Assembly (NCBI GenBank): GCA_038107835.1
Contig: JAYNHH010000013.1
Coordinates: 1-59,186 of the forward strand
Length of the DNA stretch: 59,186 nucleotides
DNA from: MED-G116 sp038107835
GTDB taxonomy: Bacteria > Pseudomonadota > Alphaproteobacteria > Puniceispirillales > Puniceispirillaceae
Reading direction: 5' to 3'
Below, piece by piece: positions 40,743 through 50,815 of this stretch. Within the stretch, counting starts at the first letter, position 1, and the number at the start of each line of letters is the position of its first letter. Below the pieces are notes generated by a model that worked only from the letters and a program-made list of their open reading frames with translations, had not been told where the DNA came from and ran no database searches. The translations under genes were made by a program, and so were the position numbers.

Positions 40743-41620
40743 TGGCTTGGCGAGGTGAATTTGCGCAGGATACAATCCTGACCAGCGCGTTTCAGCGAGG
40801 CACAGATGGTATCGGCCGCCTCGCGTGGCAGCGGTTCTGAGACAACGCGCCAGAAAATACCGTTCTCACCAGTGTCGATGCGGATCGTCCCCAGCGTTGC
40901 GCCCTGCAGCCGTTTCTCATGTTTGTTCAGCAGCAGGCCCGCCTGCTCGGCGGCAACATCCTCTTTTCGAAAGGCGGCAAGCTGCACCATATAGGTCGGC
41001 TCATTCGGGTCGGCGGCGACACGCGGCGTGGTGATGGGCTTGCTTTCCGGTTTCACTGGCTTTGGCGTGGCGACAATGGTCTTTGCTGGCTTTTCGGCGG
41101 CTGACTTGGTCTCGGCCGGTGCAACAACACCCACATCTGTGCCGCTGTTCTGCGCATCTTTTTCTGCCAACTGTGTTGGCGTGCCATTATCTGGTGCTGT
41201 CGTAGCCGCTGTCTCGATCTCTGTCCTGGTGTCTGTCTCGGTACCTGCCCTGCCGGCTGTTTCACTGTCGCTGTCGTCGCCCAGCTGAACCTCTGGCGTT
41301 GTCTCGACGGCAACAGGTGGCAATTCTGGCGCGCCCGACGGTGGCAGCAAGGTTTCGACCTCCTCCGTCTCCGGGGTCAGGTCACCCAGCATTTTCATCA
41401 CCTTGGAGTCCTGGTTGGTGATGATTTTTCCCCCGGGGTTGGCCGGCTTTGTCTTGAACGGCCCCTCCTCGGCCCGGATCATCACGATATCGGTCGATGT
41501 CTTCGGCATCAGCGCTGGTACATACAGATAGGCCGCGCAGGCCGCAGCAGCAATCAGCAGGCTCAGCAGCGACATTGCCAGCCAGTTCATGCCGGATTTT
41601 TTGCCTGTATCCTCGGACAT
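40739..41620 (-). CDS. SPOR domain-containing inner-membrane protein
   Basis: Predicted bitopic protein: a short cytoplasmic N-terminus, one membrane segment (LLSLLIAAAACAAYLYVPAL), a long low-complexity periplasmic region rich in E, T, A and P (about residues 90-200), and a C-terminal SPOR domain (YMVQLAAFRKEDVAAEQAG to the end), which binds denuded glycan at the septum. Length is 293 aa. It lies between argS and scpA, the usual place for this family in alphaproteobacteria. A role in cell division is inferred. Antisense open frames over the low-complexity part are not genes. Confidence 0.88.
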   Translation of the reverse strand: MSEDTGKKSGMNWLAMSLLSLLIAAAACAAYLYVPALMPKTSTDIVMIRAEEGPFKTKPANPGGKIITNQDSKVMKMLGDLTPETEEVETLLPPSGAPELPPVAVETTPEVQLGDDSDSETAGRAGTETDTRTEIETAATTAPDNGTPTQLAEKDAQNSGTDVGVVAPAETKSAAEKPAKTIVATPKPVKPESKPITTPRVAADPNEPTYMVQLAAFRKEDVAAEQAGLLLNKHEKRLQGATLGTIRIDTGENGIFWRVVSEPLPREAADTICASLKRAGQDCILRKFTSPSQ

Positions 41621-41628
41621 CTCGTCTC

Positions 41629-43350
41629 CTACATCTCGTCTCTGGCCGGGATCGCCAAAACGCCGAGGCCCGATCTAATCACCGTTGCCGTGGCTTTGAC
41701 AAGCCACAGCCGTGCCGCCGTCAGCTCGGCATCATCATCAAGCATGAAACGCAGCGCTGAATCCCCGCGACCGGCGGTCCACAGCGAATGGAACGCGCTG
41801 GCCAGATCCATCAGATAGAAGGCAATGCGGTGTGGTTCATGTGTGGTGGCCGCCGAGACAACCATTCGCGGCCAACTGACCAGCTGTTTGATCAGCGCCA
41901 GTTCTGCCGGCGCTGTCAATCTGTCAAGGTTGGCCTCATCCGGCATCGCGCCCGCCTGCCGCAGCACCGAACTGCATCTTGCATGCGCATATTGCACATA
42001 GAAAACCGGATTGTCGCGTGACTGTTCGGTGACTTTGGCATAGTCGAAATCAAGTGTCTGGTCGCTGCGCCGGGTGAGCATGATGAAACGGATGACATCC
42101 GCGCCGACAGCGTCGATCACGTCGCGCACCGTGACAAAATTACCCGCCCGCTTGGACATTTTCACCGGCTTGCCATTTTCCATCAGATTGACCAGCTGGC
42201 ACAGCTTGATATCCAGCATGTTTTTCTGCCCCGACAATGCCTCGACAGCGGCCATCATGCGTTTGACATAGCCCCCATGATCAACGCCAAAAACATTGAT
42301 CAGCATCCCTCCGGTCCGTTCCAGCTTGTCCAGATGATAGGCGACGTCAGAGGAAAAATAGGTCCAGCCACCATCCGATTTCTGCAATGGCCGGTCCGTG
42401 TCATCGCCGAATTCCGTCGCCCGGAACAGCAATTGCTCGCGGGGCTCCCAATCGTCTGGCTCCTTGCCTTTTGGCGGTTCCAGAACACCGCGATAGAGAT
42501 GGCCATCCTGCTGCAGCCTATCCATCGCCGCCTGCACCGCACCGCGTTCGACAAGCGCCCTTTCAGATGAAAACACATCCATCTCGATGCCCAGTCCAGC
42601 CAGATCCTCGCGGATCATCGCCATCATCGCGTCGATCGCAAATTGCCGCACCGGGGCCAGCCATTGCTCGTCATCCTGCGCCAGATAGCGGTCACCATCA
42701 CGCGCTGCCAGCGCGGCACCGACATCCTGCAGATAGGCCCCCGGATAAAGCCCCGACGGTATCTCGTCAATCGTTTCACCAAGCGCCTCTCGGTAGCGCA
42801 GATAGACTGACTGCGCCAATATGTCGACCTGTCCACCGGCATCATTGACATAATATTCACGTGTCACGTTCCAGCCGCTGAACTCGAGCAGCCCGGCAAG
42901 CGCATCACCGAGAACAGCGCCCCTGGCATGCGCTGCATGCAGCGGCCCGGTGGGGTTCGCCGACACATATTCGACATTGACAGATTTGCCTGCGCCTCTG
43001 TCATTGCTGCCATAGCGCGCGCCGGCGGCCAGAATGCCGCGCAGCTCCGTCGACCATAACCGTGGCTCAACGCTGATATTGATGAAGCCCGGCCCGGCTA
43101 TATCGACCCTCGTAACACCATCGCAGCGCGCCAGCCGCCCGGCCAGCAGTTCGGCCAGCTCACGTGGCTTCATCTGCGCCTGTTTTGCCAGAACCATGGC
43201 CGCATTGCAGGCGATATCGCCATGCGTCGCATCACGTGGCAATTCAAAGACAACCTTGCTGGCATCGACCGTTTCCGGAATTGTGCCAGCATTTTTCAGA
43301 TCATCAGAAATTGCTTCAAATTCAGCTTCAAAATAATTAAATATATTCAT
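41629..43350 (-). CDS. argS: Arginyl-tRNA synthetase
   Basis: Class I synthetase charging tRNA-Arg. The HIGH region is ANPTGPLHAAHARGAVLG and KMSKS is KMSKRAGNFVTV. The N-terminal Add1-like domain has THGDIACNAAMVLAKQ, and the C-terminal DALR domain is present (FYVQYAHARCSSVLRQAG onward). Length of 573 aa is normal. It is flanked by dgt (9 nt) and the SPOR gene (8 nt), suggesting one operon. Confidence 0.96.
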   Translation of the reverse strand: MNIFNYFEAEFEAISDDLKNAGTIPETVDASKVVFELPRDATHGDIACNAAMVLAKQAQMKPRELAELLAGRLARCDGVTRVDIAGPGFINISVEPRLWSTELRGILAAGARYGSNDRGAGKSVNVEYVSANPTGPLHAAHARGAVLGDALAGLLEFSGWNVTREYYVNDAGGQVDILAQSVYLRYREALGETIDEIPSGLYPGAYLQDVGAALAARDGDRYLAQDDEQWLAPVRQFAIDAMMAMIREDLAGLGIEMDVFSSERALVERGAVQAAMDRLQQDGHLYRGVLEPPKGKEPDDWEPREQLLFRATEFGDDTDRPLQKSDGGWTYFSSDVAYHLDKLERTGGMLINVFGVDHGGYVKRMMAAVEALSGQKNMLDIKLCQLVNLMENGKPVKMSKRAGNFVTVRDVIDAVGADVIRFIMLTRRSDQTLDFDYAKVTEQSRDNPVFYVQYAHARCSSVLRQAGAMPDEANLDRLTAPAELALIKQLVSWPRMVVSAATTHEPHRIAFYLMDLASAFHSLWTAGRGDSALRFMLDDDAELTAARLWLVKATATVIRSGLGVLAIPARDEM

Positions 43351-43359
43351 TAATTTTTG

Positions 43360-44589
43360 TCACCGTAAGATGGGTCCAAGGTCAAAAAGCCGTTCATGCT
43401 CCAGCGCGGCATAGCGGTCGGTCATCGAGGCGATATAGTCGGCGATGATCCGCGCCCGTGTGGTGTCCGGCAGGGTTGCAAGCGGCTGGCTTTCATGAAG
43501 CTGCCACTCATCGGGCAGCGTGTTTGTCTCGGACATAAACAAATTGAACAATTCTGTCACCACCCGTTTTGCCTTGCTGGTCATTCTATTGACCTTGAAA
43601 TGTCGCCACATGTTGGTGAACAGGAAATCGCGCAATGTTTCAAGATCGGCCGCCATTTCCGGGCTGAAGGCAATCACCGCCGCCGCCGCACCGCGAATGT
43701 CATCGGGATGCCTGGCACCCAGCCCCTGCAGATTGGCTGCCGATTGATGCAGCAGATCCTCAACAAATACCGAGATCAGGCGGCGTACAAGCTCATGCGT
43801 CAGCCGGCCACGCTCAATCGTGCCATATCTGCGCTCGATGCGCGCCAGCGCCGGCTCGACCTGCGGTAGATGGGCGATATTGGCGATGTCGAACAATCCG
43901 GCGCGCAACGCATCATCGAAATCATGCGACAGATAGGCAATGTCATCGGCAAGATTGGCAAGCTGCGCCTCCGCCGAGGCAAAGGTCGAGAGTTCCAGCG
44001 ACAGTGCCGCGTCAAGCTGGCTGATTGCCGGGCGCAACTGTGCCTTGCCGATGATCGGGCCATTATGCTTGACCACCCCCTCAAGCGTTTCCCAGCTCAG
44101 ATTCAGCCCATCGAAACTGGCATAGCGGTGCTCCAGCATTGTCAGAATGCGGATCGTCTGTTCATTGTGCTCGAACCCGCCATATTCTGCCATGCAGCGC
44201 GCCAGCGCCTCCTCACCGGCATGACCAAAGGGCGTGTGACCCAGATCATGCGCCAGCGCCACCGCCTCGGCCAGATCATCATTCAGCCTCAGCGCCCGTG
44301 CCATCGAACGTGCGATCTGTGCCACCTCGATCGAGTGCGTCAGCCTTGTGCGAAAATAATCACCCTCATGATAGACAAACACCTGTGTCTTGTGCTTCAG
44401 GCGGCGAAAGGCCCCGGAATGCAGCACCCTGTCGCGGTCACGCTGAAAGGCGGTGCGGCTGCCAATGCCGTTATTCCCATCATTCCCATCACCCTCATCG
44501 AATTGCCGCCCACGCGACGCCGGCCCCTGACAGGCATAGGGCGCAAGGCTCCGGTCTTCTCCGGGTGATGTGGCGCTGGTTCTGGTCAC
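43360..44589 (-). CDS. dgt: dGTP triphosphohydrolase-like HD protein
   Basis: HD-domain hydrolase of the deoxyguanosinetriphosphate triphosphohydrolase-like family, which converts dNTPs to nucleosides and triphosphate. FQRDRDRVLHSGAFRRLKHK and RTRLTHSIEVAQIARS with the first His are followed by ALAHDLGHTPFGHAGE with the HD pair. The Asp of DDIAYLSHDFDDAL completes the metal site. Length of 409 aa is usual for the alphaproteobacterial form. It starts the run that leads into argS, as in related genomes, and is divergent from erpA. Confidence 0.93.
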   Translation of the reverse strand: MTRTSATSPGEDRSLAPYACQGPASRGRQFDEGDGNDGNNGIGSRTAFQRDRDRVLHSGAFRRLKHKTQVFVYHEGDYFRTRLTHSIEVAQIARSMARALRLNDDLAEAVALAHDLGHTPFGHAGEEALARCMAEYGGFEHNEQTIRILTMLEHRYASFDGLNLSWETLEGVVKHNGPIIGKAQLRPAISQLDAALSLELSTFASAEAQLANLADDIAYLSHDFDDALRAGLFDIANIAHLPQVEPALARIERRYGTIERGRLTHELVRRLISVFVEDLLHQSAANLQGLGARHPDDIRGAAAAVIAFSPEMAADLETLRDFLFTNMWRHFKVNRMTSKAKRVVTELFNLFMSETNTLPDEWQLHESQPLATLPDTTRARIIADYIASMTDRYAALEHERLFDLGPILR

Positions 44590-44768
44590 GATAACCTATG
44601 TCAGTGACTGATTTGACTGGTTTCACAATACTCACTTTAAGCGCCGATGAGTAGTGTGAAATTTAATGGGCAACAATGTTTTCAACACGCTCTGGTAACG
44701 CTGACGGCTTGATTTGACGGTTCTGAACGGCCATATTGCAAGGACAAATCGGCAGGGAGGCAGAACCG

Positions 44769-45146
44769 ATGGCAGACGCAGAACAGATCACAGCCGGGGC
44801 TGCCATGCCGCCAGTGGCTGCCAGCACATTTAGCCTTAGCGAAGGTGCCGCCCGGCGGATCACCGTGATGCTGGCTGGTGAGGCTGATGACAGCTTCTTC
44901 CGTGTTGCTGTCAATGGCGGTGGCTGTTCCGGTTTCCAGTATGAATTCAGCATCGACACCCAGCGGCAGGATGATGATCTGACCTTCACCAGCCATGGCG
45001 TCGAGGTGGTCATTGATGAAATGTCGCTGGAGCTGGTCGACAATGCCGAGCTTGACTATGTGCAGGATCTGATGGGGTCCTATTTTGCCGTCACCAATCC
45101 CAATGCCACCGCCTCCTGCGGTTGCGGCACCTCCTTTTCCGTCTAG
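44769..45146 (+). CDS. erpA: A-type iron-sulfur cluster carrier (ErpA-like)
   Basis: Delivers Fe-S clusters to apo-proteins. The three conserved Cys are in VNGGGCSGFQYEF and ASCGCGTSFSV near the C-terminus. Length from the ATG at 44769 is 125 aa; GGGAGG lies 9 nt upstream and decides the start. It is followed by xthA 4 nt after its stop. Assignment to ErpA rather than IscA rests on overall pattern (LDYVQDLMGSYFAVTNPNA), so the symbol is probable, not certain. Confidence 0.88.
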   Translation: MADAEQITAGAAMPPVAASTFSLSEGAARRITVMLAGEADDSFFRVAVNGGGCSGFQYEFSIDTQRQDDDLTFTSHGVEVVIDEMSLELVDNAELDYVQDLMGSYFAVTNPNATASCGCGTSFSV

Positions 45147-45150
45147 CGTG

Positions 45151-45939
45151 ATGCGGGTTGCCAGCTGGAATGTCAATTCGGCCAAGGCGCGGCTTGATCA
45201 TATAAATGACTGGCTCGCCGCCGACAGCGCTGATGTCCTGCTGCTTCAGGAAATCAAGTCACAGACCGAAAATTTTCCACGCGATCTGTTCGTCGACAAG
45301 GGCTGGCATGTCGCCGTGCATGGCCAGAAAAGCTACAATGGCGTTGCCATCATCAGCCGCCACCCCATCGAGGATGTGATGTGCGGCCTGCCCGGTGATC
45401 CGGATGACGAACAGGCGCGCTATATCGAGGCAACGATCGCCGGCACCCGTGTGGCCAGCATCTATCTGCCCAACGGCAATCCTGCGCCGGGGCCGAAATT
45501 TGACTACAAGTTGGCCTGGATGGAACGGCTTTATGCCCGCTCCCAGCAGTTGCTTGAGGATGAGGTTCCAGTTGTTCTTGGCGGTGATTTCAATGTCATC
45601 CCCCAGGATATTGACTGCTATGATCCACCCGGCTGGGCTGGTGATGCGCTGACCCGCATCGAAAGCCGCGAGGCGTTCTTCAAAATCTGCTTTGGCGGCT
45701 ATATGGATGCGCTGCGGGCGCTCCATCCCGATGGTGTTCATTACACCTATTGGGATTATCAGGCTGGCGCCTGGCAGCGCGACAATGGTGTCCGGATTGA
45801 CCATCTGCTGCTCTCGCCCGAGGCTGGTGACAGGCTTGTTGCCGTCGGCATCGACAAGGGGCCGCGCGGGCTGGAAAAACCATCCGATCACACGCCCATC
45901 TGGTGTGAGCTGGCAGACAGGAACAACCACGCCGGATGA
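45151..45939 (+). CDS. xthA: Exodeoxyribonuclease III
   Basis: AP endonuclease and 3'-5' exonuclease of base excision repair. Active-site motifs are RVASWNVNSAKARL (Asn), LLLQEIKSQ (Glu), GGDFNVIPQDID (Asp, Asn), RIDHLLLSP and the terminal SDHTPIWCEL (Asp-His). Length of 262 aa is normal. The ATG at 45151 lies 4 nt after the erpA stop, indicating coupled expression. Confidence 0.94.
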   Translation: MRVASWNVNSAKARLDHINDWLAADSADVLLLQEIKSQTENFPRDLFVDKGWHVAVHGQKSYNGVAIISRHPIEDVMCGLPGDPDDEQARYIEATIAGTRVASIYLPNGNPAPGPKFDYKLAWMERLYARSQQLLEDEVPVVLGGDFNVIPQDIDCYDPPGWAGDALTRIESREAFFKICFGGYMDALRALHPDGVHYTYWDYQAGAWQRDNGVRIDHLLLSPEAGDRLVAVGIDKGPRGLEKPSDHTPIWCELADRNNHAG

Positions 45940-46012
45940 CCGGGTACAGCCGAGGCATAGTCGGCCTTCACTGAAAAACCCCAGACAGACCCGGAAAGAT
46001 CAGCGTCTCACG

Positions 46013-46035
46013 AAAAAGGCGGGGTAAACCCCGCC
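46013..46035 (-). terminator. Rho-independent terminator of ilvD
   Basis: On the minus strand GGCGGGGT-TT-ACCCCGCC is followed by TTTTTCG. It lies about 60 nt after the ilvD stop. No T-run occurs on the plus side, so it does not terminate xthA by itself. Confidence 0.75.
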
Positions 46036-46096
46036 CGTCTCGATATGTTGTTGGCATGCTGTTCAGCCGGCCGCCAGACAGGCGTTCGGTCAACCG

Positions 46097-47827
46097 CTAG
46101 ATATCGGCATAGACATGCGTTTCGGCGGCAGCGCCCGGATGCGTTACCGCGCCCTTCTCGGCTGATCCCACAGTCTGTGCATATTTCCAGATGGCCCCGG
46201 CATTGTAATCGGTGCCACGGGTGCTCCATTCGGCCTTGCGCGCGGCCATCTCCTCATCGCTCAGATCGACATTGATCTCACCGGTCTCAGCGTCGATGGT
46301 GATGCTGTCGCCGTCTTTGAGCAGACCGATCGGGCCGCCGACCGCGGCCTCCGGTCCGACATGCCCGATGCAGAACCCGCGCGTTGCTCCGGAGAACCGG
46401 CCATCGGTGATCAGCGCGACCTTCTCACCGGCACCCTGTCCATAGAGCGCGGCCGTCGTTGCCAGCATTTCGCGCATGCCGGGGCCACCCTTCGGCCCCT
46501 CATAGCGGATCACCAGCACATCGCCATCCTTGTAGTCGCGTCGTTCGACGGCGGCGAAGGCATCTTCCTCACAGTCGAAACAACGGGCTGTTCCGGTGAA
46601 TTTCAGCGTTTTCATGCCCGCCACCTTGACCAGCGCGCCCTCGGGGGCGAGATTGCCGCGCAACCCGACAACTCCGCCTGTCGGTGACAGCGGCTCGGCC
46701 GTTGTACGGATCACATCCTGATTGGTTGGAAATTCGACATCAGCCAGATTTTCCGCCATCGTCCTGCCAGTTACGGTGATGCAGTCACCATGGATATAGC
46801 CACCATCGAGCAGCACCTTCAGCAGGACCGGCGCGCCGCCGATCTCATACATGTCACGCGCAACATAGCGTCCGCCCGGCTTCAGATCGGCAACATAGGG
46901 TGTGCGCCTGAAAATCTCGGCGACATCATGCAGATCGAATTCAATGCCACATTCCGAGGCGATTGCCGGTAGATGCAGCCCAGCATTGGTCGAGCCACCG
47001 GAGGCGGCAACAATCGTCGCTGCATTTTCCAGTGATTTACGGGTGATGATATCACGCGGCCGCAGATTGGTCTTGATCAGTTCCATCACCATGCGCCCGG
47101 AATGATAGGCATATTCATCGCGCGTCTCATAGGGGGCCGGTGCACCGGCTGAGCCCGGAATGGCAAGGCCAATGGCCTCGGAGACACAGGCCATGGTGTT
47201 GGCGGTGAACTGGCCACCACATGATCCGGCACTTGGGCAGGCGACACATTCCAGCTCATGCAGATCTTCATCCGACATATTGCCGGCGGCATGCGCGCCG
47301 ACCGCCTCGAACACATCCTGAACGGTCACATCCTTGTCCTTGAACCGGCCTGGCAGGATCGAGCCGCCATACATGAACACCGACGGCACATTCAACCGCG
47401 CCATCGCCATCATCACCCCGGGAAGTGACTTGTCACAGCCAGCAAGCCCGACAACGGCATCATAGCAATGGCCGCGCACCGTCAGCTCGATTGAATCGGC
47501 AATGACCTCGCGGCTAACCAGGGATGATTTCATTCCCGCATGGCCCATGGCGATGCCATCGGTCACGGTGATCGTGGTGAATTCGCGCGGTGTTCCCGCA
47601 TGTTCGCGAACGCCGCGTTTGGCGGCCTGCGCCTGGCGCGCCAGCGCAATGTTACAGGGCGCTGCCTCATTCCATGTCGAGACGACACCGACCAGCGGCT
47701 GCGCAATCTCTTCCTCGGTCATGCCCATCGCATAATAGAATGATCTGTGCGGCGCCTTTTCCGGACCTACCGAAACATGGCGGCTTGGCATCTTGCTTTT
47801 ATCAACTGGCTTAACGCTATCAGGCAT
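46097..47827 (-). CDS. ilvD: Dihydroxy-acid dehydratase
   Basis: Fe-S enzyme of valine, leucine, isoleucine and pantothenate synthesis. Cluster Cys residues appear in GLAGCDKSLPG, ECVACPSAGSCGGQFTANTM and the APCNIAL segment. GRFSGATRGFCIGHVGPEA is the C-terminal signature. Length from the ATG at 47827 is 576 aa; GGGAGG lies 7 nt upstream and decides against a start 19 codons earlier. It stands alone, with a hairpin terminator after it. Confidence 0.95.
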   Translation of the reverse strand: MPDSVKPVDKSKMPSRHVSVGPEKAPHRSFYYAMGMTEEEIAQPLVGVVSTWNEAAPCNIALARQAQAAKRGVREHAGTPREFTTITVTDGIAMGHAGMKSSLVSREVIADSIELTVRGHCYDAVVGLAGCDKSLPGVMMAMARLNVPSVFMYGGSILPGRFKDKDVTVQDVFEAVGAHAAGNMSDEDLHELECVACPSAGSCGGQFTANTMACVSEAIGLAIPGSAGAPAPYETRDEYAYHSGRMVMELIKTNLRPRDIITRKSLENAATIVAASGGSTNAGLHLPAIASECGIEFDLHDVAEIFRRTPYVADLKPGGRYVARDMYEIGGAPVLLKVLLDGGYIHGDCITVTGRTMAENLADVEFPTNQDVIRTTAEPLSPTGGVVGLRGNLAPEGALVKVAGMKTLKFTGTARCFDCEEDAFAAVERRDYKDGDVLVIRYEGPKGGPGMREMLATTAALYGQGAGEKVALITDGRFSGATRGFCIGHVGPEAAVGGPIGLLKDGDSITIDAETGEINVDLSDEEMAARKAEWSTRGTDYNAGAIWKYAQTVGSAEKGAVTHPGAAAETHVYADI

Positions 47828-47976
47828 GGAGTGCCTCCCTCTTTCATAATTATCTGCCTGCATAATGCGCAAAACAGAGGTCAAAATACAGTGCTGAATG
47901 ACGATTTGTTGCCGGATCTGTCATCCCGTCATGCCTGCACCGCCAACCGGCACCACGCCGGTCCATTTGCCGGATG

Positions 47977-50637
47977 TCAGGACAGGCGGTTCAATGCTGC
48001 CTCAAGCGCTGCCATCCGGGTCTCTTCCTCATCAAGCCGGCGCCGGTTTTCCGCGACCACAGCCTCCGGGGCTTTTGCCAGAAAACCGGGGTTGCCCAGC
48101 TTTGCCGAAATCTTCCTCACCTCGGCGCTGACCGCGCCAATCTCCTTGTTCAGGCGCGCTGCCTCGGCCTCAAAATCAAGAATGCCAGCCAGCGGCAGGC
48201 CGATTTCCATCCCGTCGACACTGCTGCGGGCGCTGCCCTTGTCAAAGGTCTCAACCTCGGCCACACCCTCGATGCGGGCAAGGCGCAGCAGCGCCGGCAT
48301 CTGGCCTTCCATCGCGCGGTGCTGGGCGGCGCCCGGCGCACGGACATGCAGCACCGGCTTGGCCGACAGCGGCACATTCATTTCCGCCCGCAGATAGCGG
48401 ATATCGGAAATCAACCTGATCACAAAGCGCAGATCCTCGACGGCGTCACCATCAGCCTGCACCACCGGTGATGGCCAGGCAGCCGCGATCATCAGATCAG
48501 AGCTGCCAAAAATCTTCTGGTTCAGCTCCTCGGTCAGATATGGCATGAAGGGATGCAGCAATTTCACCGCACCGGCCAGAATGGTGGCGGCGACGGCGCG
48601 AGTCTCGCGCGCCTCATCGGCAAGCTGTGGCTTGATCAGCTCGACATACCAGTCACAGTAGCTGTGCCAGATGAATTGATAGAGCGCGTCTGCAGCCTCG
48701 TTGAAGCGATAGGCCTCAATTGCCGAAGATGTCTTTGTAATGGCGTCATTATATTCTGAAATGATCCATTTATTGACTGGCTCCTTGACGCTGGCGAGAT
48801 CGACCTCGCCAGCGCTGGCGGTACAGCCATTCATCTCGAGAAAGCGGCAGGCATTCCAGATTTTAGTGGCGAAGTTGCGATAGCTCTCCAGCCGCGTCGT
48901 TGACATTTTGATGTCACGTCCCTGCGCGGCCATGGCGGCGAGTGTGAAGCGCAGCGGATCCGCACCATACTGGTCGATCAGATCCAGCGGGTCCATTACA
49001 TTACCCTTGGATTTCGACATTTTCTGGCCTTTTTCATCGCGCACGAGGGCGTGGATATAGACCTCCTTGAACGGCACCTCACCATCCATCACATACATGC
49101 TCATCATCATCATCCGGGCGACCCAGAAAAAGATGATGTCAAAGCCGGTGACCAGAACATCACCCGGATAATAGCGTGCCAGATCATGCTGCACCGCCGT
49201 GCTGTCATCCGGCCAGCCAAGCGTCGAGAATGGCCATAATCCACTGGAAAACCAGGTATCCAGCACATCATTGTCACGGGTCAACTCTACGCTCCTGCCA
49301 TAATGCACCTGTGCCGCGGCTATTGCGTCCTGCTCGGTTTCCTCGACAAAGACCCGCCCGTCCGGCCCATACCATGCCGGGATCCGATGGCCCCACCATA
49401 GCTGCCGCGAGATGCACCAGGGCTGAATGTTGCGCATCCATTCGAAATAGGTCTTTGACCAGCGTTCGGGAACGAATTTCGTCCGTCCCTCCTCGACCGC
49501 GCGGATGGCCGGCTTTGCCAGCTCTGCGGCGTCGACATACCACTGGTCCATCAGCCAAGGCTCAATGACAACGCCGGAGCGGTCGCCATGCGGCACCGAG
49601 TTCTGCACCTTCTCCTCGAAATCGACCAACCCCTCTGCCGCCATGTCCGCCAGAATATGCTTGCGCGCCTCATAGCGGTCCATGCCCTTATATTTTTCTG
49701 GAATCTCGGGGATCGCCGCCATGGCTGCGGTTTCCGTCATCAGATTGATCAGTGGCAAATCATGTCGGCGGCCAACCTCGAAATCATTGAAATCATGGGC
49801 GGGTGTGATTTTCACCGCGCCTGAACCCTTCTCCGGGTCAGGATATTCATCGGCGATGATCGGGATGGGTCGGTTCGACAGCGGCAGAATGGCCATCCTG
49901 CCCACAAGGTGCCGGTACCGGTCATCATCGGGATGCACGGCCACCGCGCCATCGCCAAGCATCGTTTCCGGGCGGGTTGTGGCGATCGAGATGAATTCGT
50001 CCGTTGTGCCCTCGATGCGGTATTTCAAATGCCACATTGAACTTTCCTGCTCGCGCTGCTCGACCTCAAGGTCGGAGATTGCGGTCAGCAGTTTCGGATC
50101 CCAATTGACCAGCCGCTTGTCGCGATAGATCAGCCCGTCACGGTGCATCTGGACAAAAATCTTCAGCACGGCCTTCGACAACCCCTCATCAAGCGTGAAG
50201 CGGTTGCGTTCCCAATCCGGCGACGCGCCAATGCGGCGCAGCTGGCGCTGGATGGTGCCACCGGACTTGGCCTTCCATTCCCAGACCTTTTCAATAAAGG
50301 CTTCACGGCCGATATCACGGCGGTCGATTTTCTGCTCGGCAAGCTGGCGCTCAACGACCATCTGCGTGGCGATGCCCGCATGATCCTGTCCGGGCTGCCA
50401 CAGCGCGTCGCGCCCCACCATCCGGTGATAGCGGATCAGCAGGTCCTGCAGCGTAAAGGTCAGCGCATGCCCCATATGCAGACTGCCAGTGACATTCGGC
50501 GGTGGCATCATGATCGTGTAGGGTGTCTTCCTCGAGGCTGGGTCGGCGGCGAAATGCCCGGCCTTTTCCCAGCTCTCATACCAATCGGCCTCGATTGATT
50601 TGGGATCATAATTCTTCGGTAAGGTTGACTCTGCCAT
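47977..50637 (-). CDS. valS: Valyl-tRNA synthetase
   Basis: Class I synthetase with editing domain. HIGH is PPPNVTGSLHMGHAL and KMSKS is KMSKSKGNVMDP. WCISRQLWWGHRIPAWYG is the usual catalytic segment. A C-terminal coiled coil (ARLNKEIGAVSAEVRKI) binds tRNA. The 886 aa fit alphaproteobacterial ValS. The tolC-like gene lies 178 nt upstream on the same strand; the polar organiser gene popZ often found in between is absent. Confidence 0.96.
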   Translation of the reverse strand: MAESTLPKNYDPKSIEADWYESWEKAGHFAADPASRKTPYTIMMPPPNVTGSLHMGHALTFTLQDLLIRYHRMVGRDALWQPGQDHAGIATQMVVERQLAEQKIDRRDIGREAFIEKVWEWKAKSGGTIQRQLRRIGASPDWERNRFTLDEGLSKAVLKIFVQMHRDGLIYRDKRLVNWDPKLLTAISDLEVEQREQESSMWHLKYRIEGTTDEFISIATTRPETMLGDGAVAVHPDDDRYRHLVGRMAILPLSNRPIPIIADEYPDPEKGSGAVKITPAHDFNDFEVGRRHDLPLINLMTETAAMAAIPEIPEKYKGMDRYEARKHILADMAAEGLVDFEEKVQNSVPHGDRSGVVIEPWLMDQWYVDAAELAKPAIRAVEEGRTKFVPERWSKTYFEWMRNIQPWCISRQLWWGHRIPAWYGPDGRVFVEETEQDAIAAAQVHYGRSVELTRDNDVLDTWFSSGLWPFSTLGWPDDSTAVQHDLARYYPGDVLVTGFDIIFFWVARMMMMSMYVMDGEVPFKEVYIHALVRDEKGQKMSKSKGNVMDPLDLIDQYGADPLRFTLAAMAAQGRDIKMSTTRLESYRNFATKIWNACRFLEMNGCTASAGEVDLASVKEPVNKWIISEYNDAITKTSSAIEAYRFNEAADALYQFIWHSYCDWYVELIKPQLADEARETRAVAATILAGAVKLLHPFMPYLTEELNQKIFGSSDLMIAAAWPSPVVQADGDAVEDLRFVIRLISDIRYLRAEMNVPLSAKPVLHVRAPGAAQHRAMEGQMPALLRLARIEGVAEVETFDKGSARSSVDGMEIGLPLAGILDFEAEAARLNKEIGAVSAEVRKISAKLGNPGFLAKAPEAVVAENRRRLDEEETRMAALEAALNRLS

Positions 50638-50815
50638 GCCTGGTCCCAGCTATGCGGATTTGATTACTGTCTTTGCTGCGCGGAGGTTTTACGACACTCC
50701 CCTGCATCGTGCAACGGATCTTGCGTCAAAGCCGCGATGTTTTCTCCCGATCTGCCGACCTGATCTGCCCAGCCTGATCTACCCGGTCCATCACAGGTTC
50801 ACGGCCCGTTATGGG

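Noticed and set aside
41028..41288. Plus-strand Val/Ser/Ala-rich frame opposite the SPOR gene
   Set aside because: It mirrors the low-complexity linker of the SPOR protein and has no independent signals.
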